Origin: Methylotenera sp.
GTDB lineage: Bacteria > Pseudomonadota > Gammaproteobacteria > Burkholderiales > Methylophilaceae
Reading direction: 5' to 3'
Length of the DNA: 64,000 bases
NCBI GenBank assembly: GCA_030693535.1
Contig: JAUYAL010000077.1
Location: forward strand, 62,001 to 126,000
The notes under the pieces were generated by a model. That model did no database searches. It was not told the origin of the DNA and was given only the letters and a program-made list of their open reading frames with translations. The translations under genes were made by a program, and so were the position numbers. The stretch's first letter is position 1. Each line of letters begins with the position of its first letter. This document shows, one piece after another, positions 18,199 to 27,293 of this stretch.

Positions 18199-18642
18199 AT
18201 GAATAATTGGTCAAATAAATTTAGCTTGATTATTGTCACCCTGTGGGTCGGTGCGTTGTGGACTACAGGTATAGCAGCTTATATATTATTTAATGCGCTA
18301 CCAGATAGCCAATTAGCAGGACAGTTGGCAGGTAAGTTTTTTACTTACGTATCTTATTTAGGATTATGTTCTGCATTCTTTTTATTGATACATCGCTTGT
18401 TATGCTACGGTACGTCTGCGCTAAAGCAATCTTATTTTTGGGCCGTGCTGGTGATGTTATTGTTAGTATTAGCTGGACATTTTGGTATTCAGCCAATATT
18501 GGCACAGTTGAAGACAGATGCAATGCCGGCAGACGTCATGCAGAGTGTATTTGCGAGTAGATTTAAAACTTGGCATGGTGTGGCTAGTATCGCTTATGTG
18601 ATGCAGTGTTTGTTGGGCTTTGTGGTGGTGCTTAAGAAATAG
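18199..18642 (+). CDS. DUF4149 family small membrane protein
   Basis: This 147-residue protein has four hydrophobic helices and fits the DUF4149 family, which often neighbours greA, yhbY and rlmE in betaproteobacteria. The pattern includes LWVGALWTTGIAAYILF at the first helix and FKTWHGVASIAYVMQ before the last. The function is unknown. It follows greA by 34 bases on the same strand and ends just before a perfect palindrome that separates it from the convergent yhbY. Confidence 0.75.
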   Translation: MNNWSNKFSLIIVTLWVGALWTTGIAAYILFNALPDSQLAGQLAGKFFTYVSYLGLCSAFFLLIHRLLCYGTSALKQSYFWAVLVMLLLVLAGHFGIQPILAQLKTDAMPADVMQSVFASRFKTWHGVASIAYVMQCLLGFVVVLKK

Positions 18643-18648
18643 GATTTA

Positions 18649-18677
18649 TGTAGTAGCGACGACTCGTCGCTACTACA
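18649..18677. repeat. Perfect 29-bp REP-like palindrome between convergent genes
   Basis: TGTAGTAGCGACGA and its exact complement flank a single C. It lies between the converging DUF4149 and yhbY genes. The TGTAG.AGCGAC arms match those of the elements at 21.7 kb and 46.3 kb, marking it as one family. It probably also acts as a bidirectional terminator. Confidence 0.8.
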
Positions 18678-18686
18678 ATAAAACTG

Positions 18687-18977
18687 TTATTTAGTCGGAA
18701 CAACAATTTTTGGTTTAGTAGATTGGCGATAAATTACTAATTGTTTGCCGATGTGATGTACAGCGACCGCACCAGTTTGCGCACAAATATCAACTAATAT
18801 TTGTGCGCGTAGCGCTCTGTCGTCACCCATGACTTTAATTTTAATTAACTCGTGTGCATCTAAGTTAACGTGAATTTCTTTCACAACGCTTTCAGATAAG
18901 CCTTTATTGCTAATAATGACAACGGGATTTAAGTTGTGGGCAAGTCCACGTAAGTAGCTAATTTGTTTTGAATTCAC
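18687..18977 (-). CDS. yhbY: CRS1/YhbY-type RNA-binding protein
   Basis: YhbY is a small ribosome-associated CRM-domain protein that binds pre-50S particles. The 96-residue sequence has the family opening LRGLAHNLNPVVIISNKGLS and the GxxG-type RNA-binding loop HHIGKQLVIYR. It is divergent from rlmE, the conserved order in proteobacteria, with 68 bases between the two starts. The last ten residues are a Pro/Lys-rich tail. Confidence 0.93.
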   Translation of the reverse strand: MNSKQISYLRGLAHNLNPVVIISNKGLSESVVKEIHVNLDAHELIKIKVMGDDRALRAQILVDICAQTGAVAVHHIGKQLVIYRQSTKPKIVVPTK

Positions 18978-19045
18978 TTTGGTTTCTTCTTTGAGTATCT
19001 TTTTTTGAATATGTTGTTGATTTATATAGGCAGGCAGTTTAACAG

Positions 19046-19663
19046 ATGAAGCTAAAACCTTCCAGCAAAGCTTGGATGCATGAGCATATCAATGATGAAT
19101 TTGTGAAGAGAGCACAAAAAGAAGGCTATCGAGCTCGTGCCGCGTACAAACTGACAGAAATTGATGATAAGGATAAGCTGATTAGACCTGGTATGACGAT
19201 AGTTGATTTAGGAGCAACCCCAGGTAGTTGGTCGCAGGTAGTAGTGCAGCGTTTAAAAGGACGGGGTCGAATCATTGCTTTAGACTTGCTGGAAATGGAG
19301 CCGATTAAAGGGGTAGAGTTTATTCAAGGCGACTTTCGTGAAAATGCAATATTAAAATTATTAGAAAATAGCTTGAATGGTAAGCAAGTAGACCTTGTAA
19401 TTGCGGATATGGCACCCAATATCTCTGGTATTACTATTGTTGATCAAGCTGGCGCGGCTTATTTGACTGAGCTTGCGTTAGAGTTCAGTAAAGAGTGGTT
19501 GAAACCAAGTGGTAATTTTTTGGTCAAGGTATTTATTGGCGAAGGTTTTGACGACGTTGTAAAAAACATGCGTACCTTGTTTGATAAAGTCGTGACGCGC
19601 AAACCAAAAGCTTCACGTGGTAGAAGTAGTGAAGTATATTTACTTGGCTTGGGCCGTAAATAA
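19046..19663 (+). CDS. rlmE: 23S rRNA 2'-O-ribose methyltransferase RlmE (FtsJ)
   Basis: RlmE methylates U2552 of 23S rRNA late in 50S assembly. The SAM-binding motif is VDLGATPGSWSQV. The Lys-Asp-Lys-Glu catalytic set is recognisable from RAAYKLTEID, IADMAPNISG, NFLVKVFIGEG and RGRSSEVYLL. At 205 residues it is of normal length. It lies upstream of ftsH as in E. coli, separated by 111 bases. Confidence 0.97.
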   Translation: MKLKPSSKAWMHEHINDEFVKRAQKEGYRARAAYKLTEIDDKDKLIRPGMTIVDLGATPGSWSQVVVQRLKGRGRIIALDLLEMEPIKGVEFIQGDFRENAILKLLENSLNGKQVDLVIADMAPNISGITIVDQAGAAYLTELALEFSKEWLKPSGNFLVKVFIGEGFDDVVKNMRTLFDKVVTRKPKASRGRSSEVYLLGLGRK

Positions 19664-19774
19664 TGTGGTTTGGTATTGGTAAAGTTGCTAAATATCACTT
19701 TATTTACTGACTATAAGCTAAGATTTAAGCATAAAATATAAGTTGAGTTTATACCTTTTAAAAGGAACAAGATT

Positions 19775-21667
19775 TTGAATAACATATTTAAGAATGTTGC
19801 CATTTGGTTAGCAATTGCTATGGTGTTGCTGGCCATTTTTAACGTGTCAGGTGTTAAGCAGGGCGCAGATAGTCAGGTGGTGTATTCTCAGTTTATTCAG
19901 GAAGTAAAAGATGGTCGAATTGCTAAAGTGCAGATCGATGGACGAGTGTTGCGTGGAACAACGCATGATGGTAAAAAATTCAATACTTATGCACCTACAG
20001 ACCCTTGGTTAGTTTCAGACTTACTCAAAAATAATGTGACGGTTGAAGCTAAGCCTGATGAAGAGCAATCGTTACTCATGAGTATATTTGTTTCATGGTT
20101 CCCAATGATATTGTTGATTGGTGTTTGGATATTTTTCATGCGTCAGATGCAAGGCGGTGGCAAAGGCGGAGGACCGTTCTCTTTTGGCAAAAGCAAAGCG
20201 CGCCAATTGGACGAAAGCAATAACCAAACGACTTTTGCAGATGTTGCTGGTTGTGATGAAGCCAAAGAGGAAGTGACTGAAATTGTCGAGTTTTTACGCG
20301 ACCCGACTAAATTCCAAAAATTAGGCGGTCGTATTCCGCGTGGCGTGCTAATGGTGGGTCCTCCAGGTACAGGTAAAACATTGCTTGCACGTGCTATAGC
20401 AGGTGAAGCTAAGGTGCCATTTTTCACTATTTCTGGTTCTGATTTTGTGGAAATGTTTGTTGGTGTAGGTGCATCTCGCGTTCGCGACATGTTTGAGAAT
20501 GCTAAAAAAAACTCACCTTGCATTATTTTTATTGATGAAATTGATGCAGTAGGTCGCAGTCGAGGATCTGGCACTGGTGGTGGTAATGATGAGCGCGAAC
20601 AAACCTTAAACCAATTATTGGTTGAGATGGATGGCTTTGAAGGTAATTCTGGTGTGATTGTAATTGCTGCTACGAATAGAGCTGATGTGTTAGACAAGGC
20701 ATTGCTTCGCCCGGGTCGTTTTGACCGTCAAGTCATGGTTTCATTACCTGACATTAAAGGTCGTGAGCAGATTCTGATGGTGCATATGCGTAAAATTCCA
20801 GCTGATGCAGATGTGAAAGCGGACATTATAGCGCGCGGTACGCCAGGCTTTTCAGGCGCAGATTTGGCTAACCTAGTGAACGAAGCTGCGTTGTTTGCCG
20901 CACGTCGCAATAAACGCACCGTGGATATGCAGGATTTTGAAGATGCAAAAGACAAAATCTACATGGGCCCAGAACGTAAATCTATGGTGATGCGTGAAGA
21001 AGAGCGGCGCAATACGGCTTATCATGAATCTGGTCATGCCGTTGTAGCCAAATTGTTGCCAAAGGCTGACCCTGTGCATAAAGTAACGATTATGCCGCGT
21101 GGTTGGGCACTAGGTTTAACTTGGCAACTTCCTGAGTTTGATCGCATCAGTAATTACAAAGACAAAATGTTAGAAGAGATTTCAATCTTGTTTGGTGGCC
21201 GTATTGCTGAAGAGATTTTTATGCATCAAATGTCTACAGGCGCTTCAAATGATTTTGAGCGTGCGACTAAATTAGCGCGTTCTATGGTTACTAAGTTCGG
21301 CATGAGTGACGCGCTTGGTATTATGGTGTATGCAGGCGATGAACAAGATTCATTCTTTGGTAGTATGAGTTCAAAGACAGTTTCTGAAGCGACACAGCAG
21401 AAAGTCGATGCTGAAATTCGTCGTATTTTAGATGAACAGTACGGCATTGCTCGAAAATTATTAGAAGATAATCGCGATAAAGTGGAAGCAATGACGGCAG
21501 CCTTGATGGAGTACGAAACTATCGATGCCGATCAAATTAACGACATTATGGCTGGCATAGCTGTTCGACCGCCAAAGCCAACACAAAGCAAGGCTAACCC
21601 GCCTAAAGATACGGGATCAGCAGGCGTTGATGCTAATGTTACGCCGCAACCAACGGCAAAGTTGTAA
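19775..21667 (+). CDS. ftsH: ATP-dependent zinc metalloprotease FtsH
   Basis: FtsH is the membrane-bound AAA+ protease that degrades misassembled membrane proteins and regulators such as LpxC. Two N-terminal membrane segments (about residues 5-24 and 100-122) flank a small periplasmic domain. The AAA module has Walker A GPPGTGKT at about residues 195-202, Walker [13 protein letters not shown] and the SRH region. The zinc site HESGH lies at residues 417-421. The start is TTG after an AAAAGGAAC ribosome site. The C-terminal tail is Pro/Thr-rich. A REP element follows within 10 bases of the stop. Confidence 0.97.
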   Translation: MNNIFKNVAIWLAIAMVLLAIFNVSGVKQGADSQVVYSQFIQEVKDGRIAKVQIDGRVLRGTTHDGKKFNTYAPTDPWLVSDLLKNNVTVEAKPDEEQSLLMSIFVSWFPMILLIGVWIFFMRQMQGGGKGGGPFSFGKSKARQLDESNNQTTFADVAGCDEAKEEVTEIVEFLRDPTKFQKLGGRIPRGVLMVGPPGTGKTLLARAIAGEAKVPFFTISGSDFVEMFVGVGASRVRDMFENAKKNSPCIIFIDEIDAVGRSRGSGTGGGNDEREQTLNQLLVEMDGFEGNSGVIVIAATNRADVLDKALLRPGRFDRQVMVSLPDIKGREQILMVHMRKIPADADVKADIIARGTPGFSGADLANLVNEAALFAARRNKRTVDMQDFEDAKDKIYMGPERKSMVMREEERRNTAYHESGHAVVAKLLPKADPVHKVTIMPRGWALGLTWQLPEFDRISNYKDKMLEEISILFGGRIAEEIFMHQMSTGASNDFERATKLARSMVTKFGMSDALGIMVYAGDEQDSFFGSMSSKTVSEATQQKVDAEIRRILDEQYGIARKLLEDNRDKVEAMTAALMEYETIDADQINDIMAGIAVRPPKPTQSKANPPKDTGSAGVDANVTPQPTAKL

Positions 21668-21672
21668 TGGTT

Positions 21673-21737
21673 TTGTAGGAGCGACGACCTCATCGCGATT
21701 GTTACTTAGCTCCGCGACGAGGACGTCGCTCCTACAA
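21673..21737. repeat. Long REP/BIME-like hairpin between ftsH and folP
   Basis: The outer arms TTGTAGGAGCGACG (21673-21686) and CGTCGCTCCTACAA (21724-21737) are exact complements. The inner parts ACCTCATCGCG and CGCGACGAGGA also pair with mismatches, so the whole 65 bp can fold as a long hairpin or be read as two inverted REP units. It shares its arms with the copies at 18.65 and 46.28 kb. Confidence 0.82.
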
Positions 21738-21768
21738 TAATTCACACATTCAATTTAAGCTATGATTC

Positions 21769-22590
21769 ATGTTTTTTTCTTGCGGCAAATATCAGCTTAA
21801 CCTCAACCGCCCACACGTGATGGGTATCGTAAATGTTACGCCTGATTCATTTTCTGATGGCGGAAAGTTTGCATCAACCAATTTAGCGATAGAGCACGCC
21901 CTAAAACTTATTGCAGAAGGCGCTGATATTCTAGATATAGGCGGTGAATCTACGCGCCCCAATGCAACGACAGTAAGTTTAGATGAAGAGCTAAATCGCG
22001 TGATTCCAGTAATTGAAGCCTTGAGTAAGCTTTCATCAGTACCGGTTTCAATCGATACTTATAAACCTGAAGTGATGCGACTTGCGATTGCAGCAGGTGC
22101 TGATATTGTGAATGATATACGCGCATTGCAAGAGTCAAGAGCGTTAAAGATTGTTGCTCAGAGTAATGTTGGTGTTTGTTTAATGCACATGCAAGGCACA
22201 CCGCAAACCATGCAGAACGAGCCTTATTACAAGGATGTGGTGAGCGAGGTTAAGCAGTTCTTAATTGATAGAATGAATGTAGCAATATCGCATGGCATTC
22301 CTAAAAATTGTATTTTGATAGATCCTGGCTTTGGCTTTGGCAAAACGCGCGCGCATAACATTGCACTTATTCAGCATTTGCATGAACTTAATGCAATTGG
22401 TCAACCTTTATTGGTTGGCTTGTCGCGCAAATCAGTACTTGGCGCAATTGCTGGTGGCGATGAAAGCCAGCGTTTGCATTCAAGTATTGCTGCATCAGTC
22501 ATCTCTGCCATGAAAGGCGCTAAAATAGTGCGTGTACATGATGTTAAAGCAACTGTAGAAGCCCTAAAAGTAGTGGAGGCAATACAATGA
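21769..22590 (+). CDS. folP: Dihydropteroate synthase FolP
   Basis: FolP joins p-aminobenzoate to hydroxymethyl-dihydropterin pyrophosphate in folate synthesis; it is the sulfonamide target. Conserved segments are MGIVNVTPDSFSDGG, DILDIGGESTRPNA, VPVSIDTYKPEV, CLMHMQGTPQTM and ILIDPGFGFGKT. At 273 residues it is of normal length. The stop overlaps the start of the following small gene by 4 bases, so the two are coupled. Confidence 0.97.
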   Translation: MFFSCGKYQLNLNRPHVMGIVNVTPDSFSDGGKFASTNLAIEHALKLIAEGADILDIGGESTRPNATTVSLDEELNRVIPVIEALSKLSSVPVSIDTYKPEVMRLAIAAGADIVNDIRALQESRALKIVAQSNVGVCLMHMQGTPQTMQNEPYYKDVVSEVKQFLIDRMNVAISHGIPKNCILIDPGFGFGKTRAHNIALIQHLHELNAIGQPLLVGLSRKSVLGAIAGGDESQRLHSSIAASVISAMKGAKIVRVHDVKATVEALKVVEAIQ

Positions 22591-22847
22591 ATGATACAGC
22601 GGGGTTGAGTGAGAGTGCGATTGTCGCACTCAAGCAAGGCCGCATGATAGAGGCCATTAAGCTTACTAGAGTTGCGAGTAAGCTAGGCTTAAAAGAAGCT
22701 AAGGATCAAGTGGATGCTTATTTGCTACAGCATCCAGAAATAATTTTGCAAAAATCGCAATTGTCACAAGAAAGTTCTATGCACATTATCATTATCATTA
22801 TCTTAATCGGCGTAGCATTGCTGATTTGGCTTTTTTATCAACACTAA
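22587..22847 (+). CDS. Small membrane protein with ribosomal L7/L12 C-terminal-like domain
   Basis: The 86-residue product begins with a segment resembling the ribosomal L7/L12 C-terminal domain ([20 protein letters not shown]) and ends in one hydrophobic helix ([20 protein letters not shown]). The isoleucine run is encoded by repeated ATT/ATC codons. Such L7/L12-like plus membrane-helix proteins occur elsewhere without a known role. It overlaps folP by 4 bases and ends 13 bases before glmM, so it sits inside an essential operon. Recruitment of a ribosome-associated factor to the membrane would be speculation. Confidence 0.72.
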   Translation: MNDTAGLSESAIVALKQGRMIEAIKLTRVASKLGLKEAKDQVDAYLLQHPEIILQKSQLSQESSMHIIIIIILIGVALLIWLFYQH

Positions 22848-22860
22848 CAATTTTAATCAT

Positions 22861-24219
22861 ATGACAAAAAAATATTTCGGTACAGATGGCATACGTGGCA
22901 AGGTGGGGCAATATCCTATTACACCAGACTTTATGATGCACCTGGGCTATGCCGCAGGTAAAGTTCTGACTTCTGTCAGTAGCAATCTAGCAAAAGGTTC
23001 ACACCCAGCAGTGTTAATTGGTAAAGACACGCGTATTTCAGGTTACATGCTAGAGGCAGCATTAGAAGCTGGATTGTCTGCCGCTGGGGTTGATGTGTTG
23101 CTGACAGGTCCAATGCCCACGCCAGCTGTGGCATATTTAACCCGAGCCTTACGTGCGCAAGCGGGCATAGTGATTTCTGCATCGCACAATCCTTATTATG
23201 ATAACGGGATTAAGTTTTTCTCTAGTGAGGGTGCTAAATTAGCGGATGAGATTGAGTATGCCATTGAAGCCGAGTTAGATAAACCTATGCAAGTAATGGA
23301 ATCAGCCCAGCTTGGTAAGGCACGTCGTATAGACGATGCAGCAGGAAGGTATATTGAATTTTGCAAAAGTACATTTCCTAGCAACATGGATTTACGTGGT
23401 CTAAAAATTGTATTGGATTGCGCGCATGGAGCCACTTATCACGTTGCGCCAGATGTATTTCATGAATTAGGGGCTGAAATCATTGCCATTGGCAACAAGC
23501 CTGATGGATTGAATATCAATGAGCAAGTGGGTTCTACGCATCCACAATCCTTGCAAAAGGCCGTGCTTGAACATCAAGCAGATTTAGGTATAGCATTTGA
23601 CGGTGACGGTGATCGTGTGATGATGGTAGATGCTGAAGGAAATTTGTTGGATGGTGACCAATTACTTTATATTATTGCTATGGGCTTATACGGAAAAGGA
23701 AAATTAGAAGGCGGTGTTGCTGGTACTTTAATGACTAATCTTGCATTAGAGCATGCCCTTAAAAAACATCAAATTCCATTTGCACGAGCAAAAGTAGGTG
23801 ATCGTTACGTGCTTGAATTGCTCAATGAAAAACATTGGAAATTGGGTGGTGAGAATTCAGGACATATTTTAACGCTAGACAAACACACAAGTGGTGATGC
23901 CATTATTGCCGCGCTACAAGTTTTGCAATCACTTAGACTTAGCGGCAAGTCGTTTGTAGAACTTGGTGCTGGCTTGTTGCTATATCCGCAAGTGCTTATT
24001 AATGTGACCACTGCCAAGAAATTAGATCTGGCGCATCATGTTGATATTCAAACAGCGGTAAAGGCGGCGGAAACAGAGCTTGCTGGAAGTGGCCGAGTGC
24101 TACTTAGAGCTTCAGGCACAGAGCCAAAAATTCGAGTGATGGTAGAAGGTGAAAACGTCGAGCAAGTACAAAAGTTAGCGCAAAATATTGCAGATGTTGT
24201 TACGCAAGCAACGCGCTAA
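22861..24219 (+). CDS. glmM: Phosphoglucosamine mutase GlmM
   Basis: GlmM converts glucosamine-6-phosphate to glucosamine-1-phosphate for peptidoglycan and LPS precursors. The N-terminus [14 protein letters not shown] is diagnostic. The phosphoserine loop is [13 protein letters not shown] with the active Ser at residue 108. The Mg site is [11 protein letters not shown], the sugar loop GGENSGHI, and the phosphate loop [15 protein letters not shown]. At 452 residues it is normal. The ftsH-folP-glmM order matches E. coli, apart from the small inserted gene. Confidence 0.97.
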   Translation: MTKKYFGTDGIRGKVGQYPITPDFMMHLGYAAGKVLTSVSSNLAKGSHPAVLIGKDTRISGYMLEAALEAGLSAAGVDVLLTGPMPTPAVAYLTRALRAQAGIVISASHNPYYDNGIKFFSSEGAKLADEIEYAIEAELDKPMQVMESAQLGKARRIDDAAGRYIEFCKSTFPSNMDLRGLKIVLDCAHGATYHVAPDVFHELGAEIIAIGNKPDGLNINEQVGSTHPQSLQKAVLEHQADLGIAFDGDGDRVMMVDAEGNLLDGDQLLYIIAMGLYGKGKLEGGVAGTLMTNLALEHALKKHQIPFARAKVGDRYVLELLNEKHWKLGGENSGHILTLDKHTSGDAIIAALQVLQSLRLSGKSFVELGAGLLLYPQVLINVTTAKKLDLAHHVDIQTAVKAAETELAGSGRVLLRASGTEPKIRVMVEGENVEQVQKLAQNIADVVTQATR

Positions 24220-24365
24220 TCGATTAACCTTAAGTTAGCCAGCTAAGTAAGATAATTTGTACAAATTAAAGGCGTTGATAAATTTATTGCAAATTGCTTG
24301 TAGTTATAATGGCATATCTTCAAGTAATTAAAACTGAGAAGAACTTGTTTACTAAACCAAATATA

Positions 24366-26771
24366 ATGAATGATTTGAACATTGCGCATGCGCTGACTTG
24401 GCGTTATGTTCTAGCGCTGATTTTGGTTGCGGTACTTTCGACAGCTGCATGGTTTAGCTTGCAATTGGTGATATCTAAGCAAAAAAGCACTGCCGCTATT
24501 GTTAACATTAGTGGCCGTCAACGTATGTTAAGTCAGCATACAGCATTATTCTCAAATTTATTGGTTCATGCTTCAATCGCTGACCGACCTCGTTTACACC
24601 AAAAGTTACAAGAGTCTATTGCTCTTATGAAGCACTCACACCTTGCTTTGATTCATGGCGATATGGAGATTGGACTGCCTGCATCAATGTCCCCGACAGT
24701 TAGTGCCATGTACTTCAATGGGGATAATCCACTTAACAAGCAAGTAGAAAGCTATATTCAATCAGTACAATCCTTACTTTTACTTGATGTTAATGCACTT
24801 ACGATTAACAATGCTTCGCTGAGATACATAACGAATACTGCAACGACATCCCTGCTGACATCGCTTGATAAAATGGTGCATCAGTATCAAATTGAGGGTG
24901 AAGCTTCTATAAAAAGTTTAGAGAAAATAGAAACAATATTGTGGTTTTTTACCATGCTGCTACTAATGTTAGAGGCCGTTTTAATCTTTCGCCCAATTGT
25001 AAAGCATATTGAAAATGTAATTGGAAAGCTACAGATAAAAACTGATGAATTACAACTGCATAAAGAGGGGCTTGAGGCAACGGTTGAACAGCGCACCGCA
25101 GACCTTCGCATTGCATCAATCGCTTTTGAGTGTCAAGAAGGTATGGCGGTGACTGATGCTAATAATTACATTCTTCGCGTAAATCATGCGTTCACAAGAA
25201 TAACAGGATATAACAATGAGGATGTGATTGGGCAAACGCCACGATTATTCAGATCTGGTAAACATGGAGATACATTCTACAGTGCAATGTGGGATAGTAT
25301 TAATAATAAAGGTACTTGGGAAGGCGAAATTTGGGATAGGCGTAAAAATGGTGAAATCTACCCTGCGAATCTTACCGTCTCGGCTGTAAAAGATGTTGTG
25401 GGTAATGTTACTAACTATGTTTCAACTCTAACTGATATAACCTTAAGTAAAGCTGCTACAGATGAAATTAAGAGTCTCGCATTTTACGATCCCCTGACGC
25501 AATTACCAAACCGCAGATTGTTTGTTGATCGATTGAATCAGGCATTAGCTGCTAGCGCTAGAAGCGGTAAGAGAGGTGCGGTACTTTTTCTAGATCTAGA
25601 TCATTTCAAAACGCTCAACGATACGTTAGGCCATGATGCCGGTGATTTATTGTTACAGCAGGTAGCTGAGCGTTTAACTAGCTGTTTAAGAGAAGGTGAT
25701 ACTGTAGCAAGAATTGGGGGTGATGAGTTTGTCGTATTTTTAGAAAACTTAAGTAGTCAACAGTTTGATGCCGCAGCGCAAACTGAAGTGCTTGGAGAAA
25801 AAATTCTATATTCACTTAATCAACCATATCAGCTTGCATCAGATAAATATTACAATTCTACAAGCATAGGCGCCACGCTGTTTCTTGGTCAGGACGTGGA
25901 AATGGAAGAACTGCTAAAACAAGCTGACATATCTATGTATCAAGCCAAAAAATCTGGAAGAAATGCCTTACGTTTTTTTGACCCGGTGATGCAAGAGGCT
26001 ATTAATCTACGTGCAGCTACCGAACGGGATTTACGCTCAGCGCTAGAAAATAAAGAGTTCCAGCTTTATTATCAGATCCAAGTGGATAGCACAGGGAATC
26101 CCTTAGGAGCAGAAGCATTAATTCGTTGGCAGCACCCAGAACGGGGATTAATAACCCCTGTTCACTTTATTCCACTCGCAGAAGACACTGGATTAATCCT
26201 ACCAATTGGGCTATGGGTGCTTGAAACTGCCTGCGCACAGCTTAAAGCTTGGGCGCAACATACGCTTACTTCTAAACTTACAATTTCAATCAACGTCAGT
26301 GCCAAGCAATTCAATCAGGCTGATTTTGTGCAACAAGTACAGGCTGCTTTGCAAAAACATCAAATCAACCCAGCGCTACTCAAGTTAGAGCTGACTGAGA
26401 GTATGTTGCTCGACAATATTGAACGCATCATTTTAACGATGGTTGCATTACAAACTATTGGGGTACGCTTTGAATTGGATGATTTTGGTACAGGTTATTC
26501 ATCTCTACAATATCTAAAAAAATTACCATTACAGCAGTTGAAAATTGATCAATCGTTTGTGCATGACATTGCAGAAGATAAAAATGATCAAGCAATTGTC
26601 CGTACAATTATTGCGATGGCACGGGGTTTGAGTATGGATGTTATTGCGGAGGGTGTTGAGACGGATGTGCAATTAGCTTACCTCGGAAATTACGGATGTA
26701 ATCATTTTCAAGGATATTTGTTTGGTAAACCCTTATCAATTATTGATTTTGAAGATGCGTTAGAAAGATAA
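24366..26771 (+). CDS. PilJ-like sensor / PAS / GGDEF / EAL cyclic-di-GMP protein
   Basis: This probably makes and/or degrades cyclic-di-GMP. Domains in order are a periplasmic sensor of the type IV pili methyl-accepting kind (NISGRQRMLSQHTALF after the first membrane helix), a second membrane helix near residue 200, PAS (IASIAFECQEGMAVTDANNYI), GGDEF (about residues 405-570) and EAL (about 575-801). GGDEF is intact with an RxxD inhibitory site five residues upstream (REGD). The EAL domain has AEALIRW and DDFGTGYSSL. Both activities therefore look possible. The ATG giving MNDLNIAHALTW was chosen; in-frame starts 57 and 72 bases upstream exist, none with a clear ribosome site. Confidence 0.9.
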   Translation: MNDLNIAHALTWRYVLALILVAVLSTAAWFSLQLVISKQKSTAAIVNISGRQRMLSQHTALFSNLLVHASIADRPRLHQKLQESIALMKHSHLALIHGDMEIGLPASMSPTVSAMYFNGDNPLNKQVESYIQSVQSLLLLDVNALTINNASLRYITNTATTSLLTSLDKMVHQYQIEGEASIKSLEKIETILWFFTMLLLMLEAVLIFRPIVKHIENVIGKLQIKTDELQLHKEGLEATVEQRTADLRIASIAFECQEGMAVTDANNYILRVNHAFTRITGYNNEDVIGQTPRLFRSGKHGDTFYSAMWDSINNKGTWEGEIWDRRKNGEIYPANLTVSAVKDVVGNVTNYVSTLTDITLSKAATDEIKSLAFYDPLTQLPNRRLFVDRLNQALAASARSGKRGAVLFLDLDHFKTLNDTLGHDAGDLLLQQVAERLTSCLREGDTVARIGGDEFVVFLENLSSQQFDAAAQTEVLGEKILYSLNQPYQLASDKYYNSTSIGATLFLGQDVEMEELLKQADISMYQAKKSGRNALRFFDPVMQEAINLRAATERDLRSALENKEFQLYYQIQVDSTGNPLGAEALIRWQHPERGLITPVHFIPLAEDTGLILPIGLWVLETACAQLKAWAQHTLTSKLTISINVSAKQFNQADFVQQVQAALQKHQINPALLKLELTESMLLDNIERIILTMVALQTIGVRFELDDFGTGYSSLQYLKKLPLQQLKIDQSFVHDIAEDKNDQAIVRTIIAMARGLSMDVIAEGVETDVQLAYLGNYGCNHFQGYLFGKPLSIIDFEDALER

Positions 26772-26953
26772 TTTTTTAAAGAATGATAAAAAGCGAGTGG
26801 CGTTTTAATAATCCATCACCACAAGTGAAGTTAAAGCATTTATAACAATGGGTTAAGAAATTTATGGGCTAGTTATCTAGGAAAACCCCCACATTAATGT
26901 TAAATTAAAATTTCTGCGAGCTAATCACATTATTTGATTGGAGAGTTAAATAT

Positions 26954-27283
26954 TCAGCTCTCCAAAATAGGCACCAAAATGTAGTGTATATCTGAACTCC
27001 TAAATTTTGTTTTAAGTGACGCTACTAAAACCTTTAAATCAATTACAGCAGCATGCATCATAAATTGTATGCGTTGTTGCCTACCTGTAACTTGCTCCAC
27101 AATGCTAAGTGACTCGCTTTCTCCCCTCAGGGTTCCATGACCACTGACTTTACTGCTTGTGAAGCCAGAGATTTTGTCTTGCAATAGTAGAATGTCTACT
27201 AACATTTCTTCTAAAGTTGGCGGTACGATTAATATTAAAAGCCCTTGTTGCTCTATAGATTGTAAATCTGAAATTCCCGTCAA
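26954..27283 (-). CDS. DUF3240 family protein linked to metal efflux
   Basis: The 109-residue protein fits DUF3240 (for example LLILIVPPTLEEMLVDILL and GHGTLRGESESLSIVEQVTGRQQRIQF), a family usually encoded beside CusA/CzcA-type pumps. The fold is probably ferredoxin-like and related to PII-type proteins, but no function is established. It begins 10 bases after the end of the RND pump gene and is the last gene of the operon. Confidence 0.78.
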   Translation of the reverse strand: MTGISDLQSIEQQGLLILIVPPTLEEMLVDILLLQDKISGFTSSKVSGHGTLRGESESLSIVEQVTGRQQRIQFMMHAAVIDLKVLVASLKTKFRSSDIHYILVPILES

Positions 27284-27293
27284 AATTCTACTC

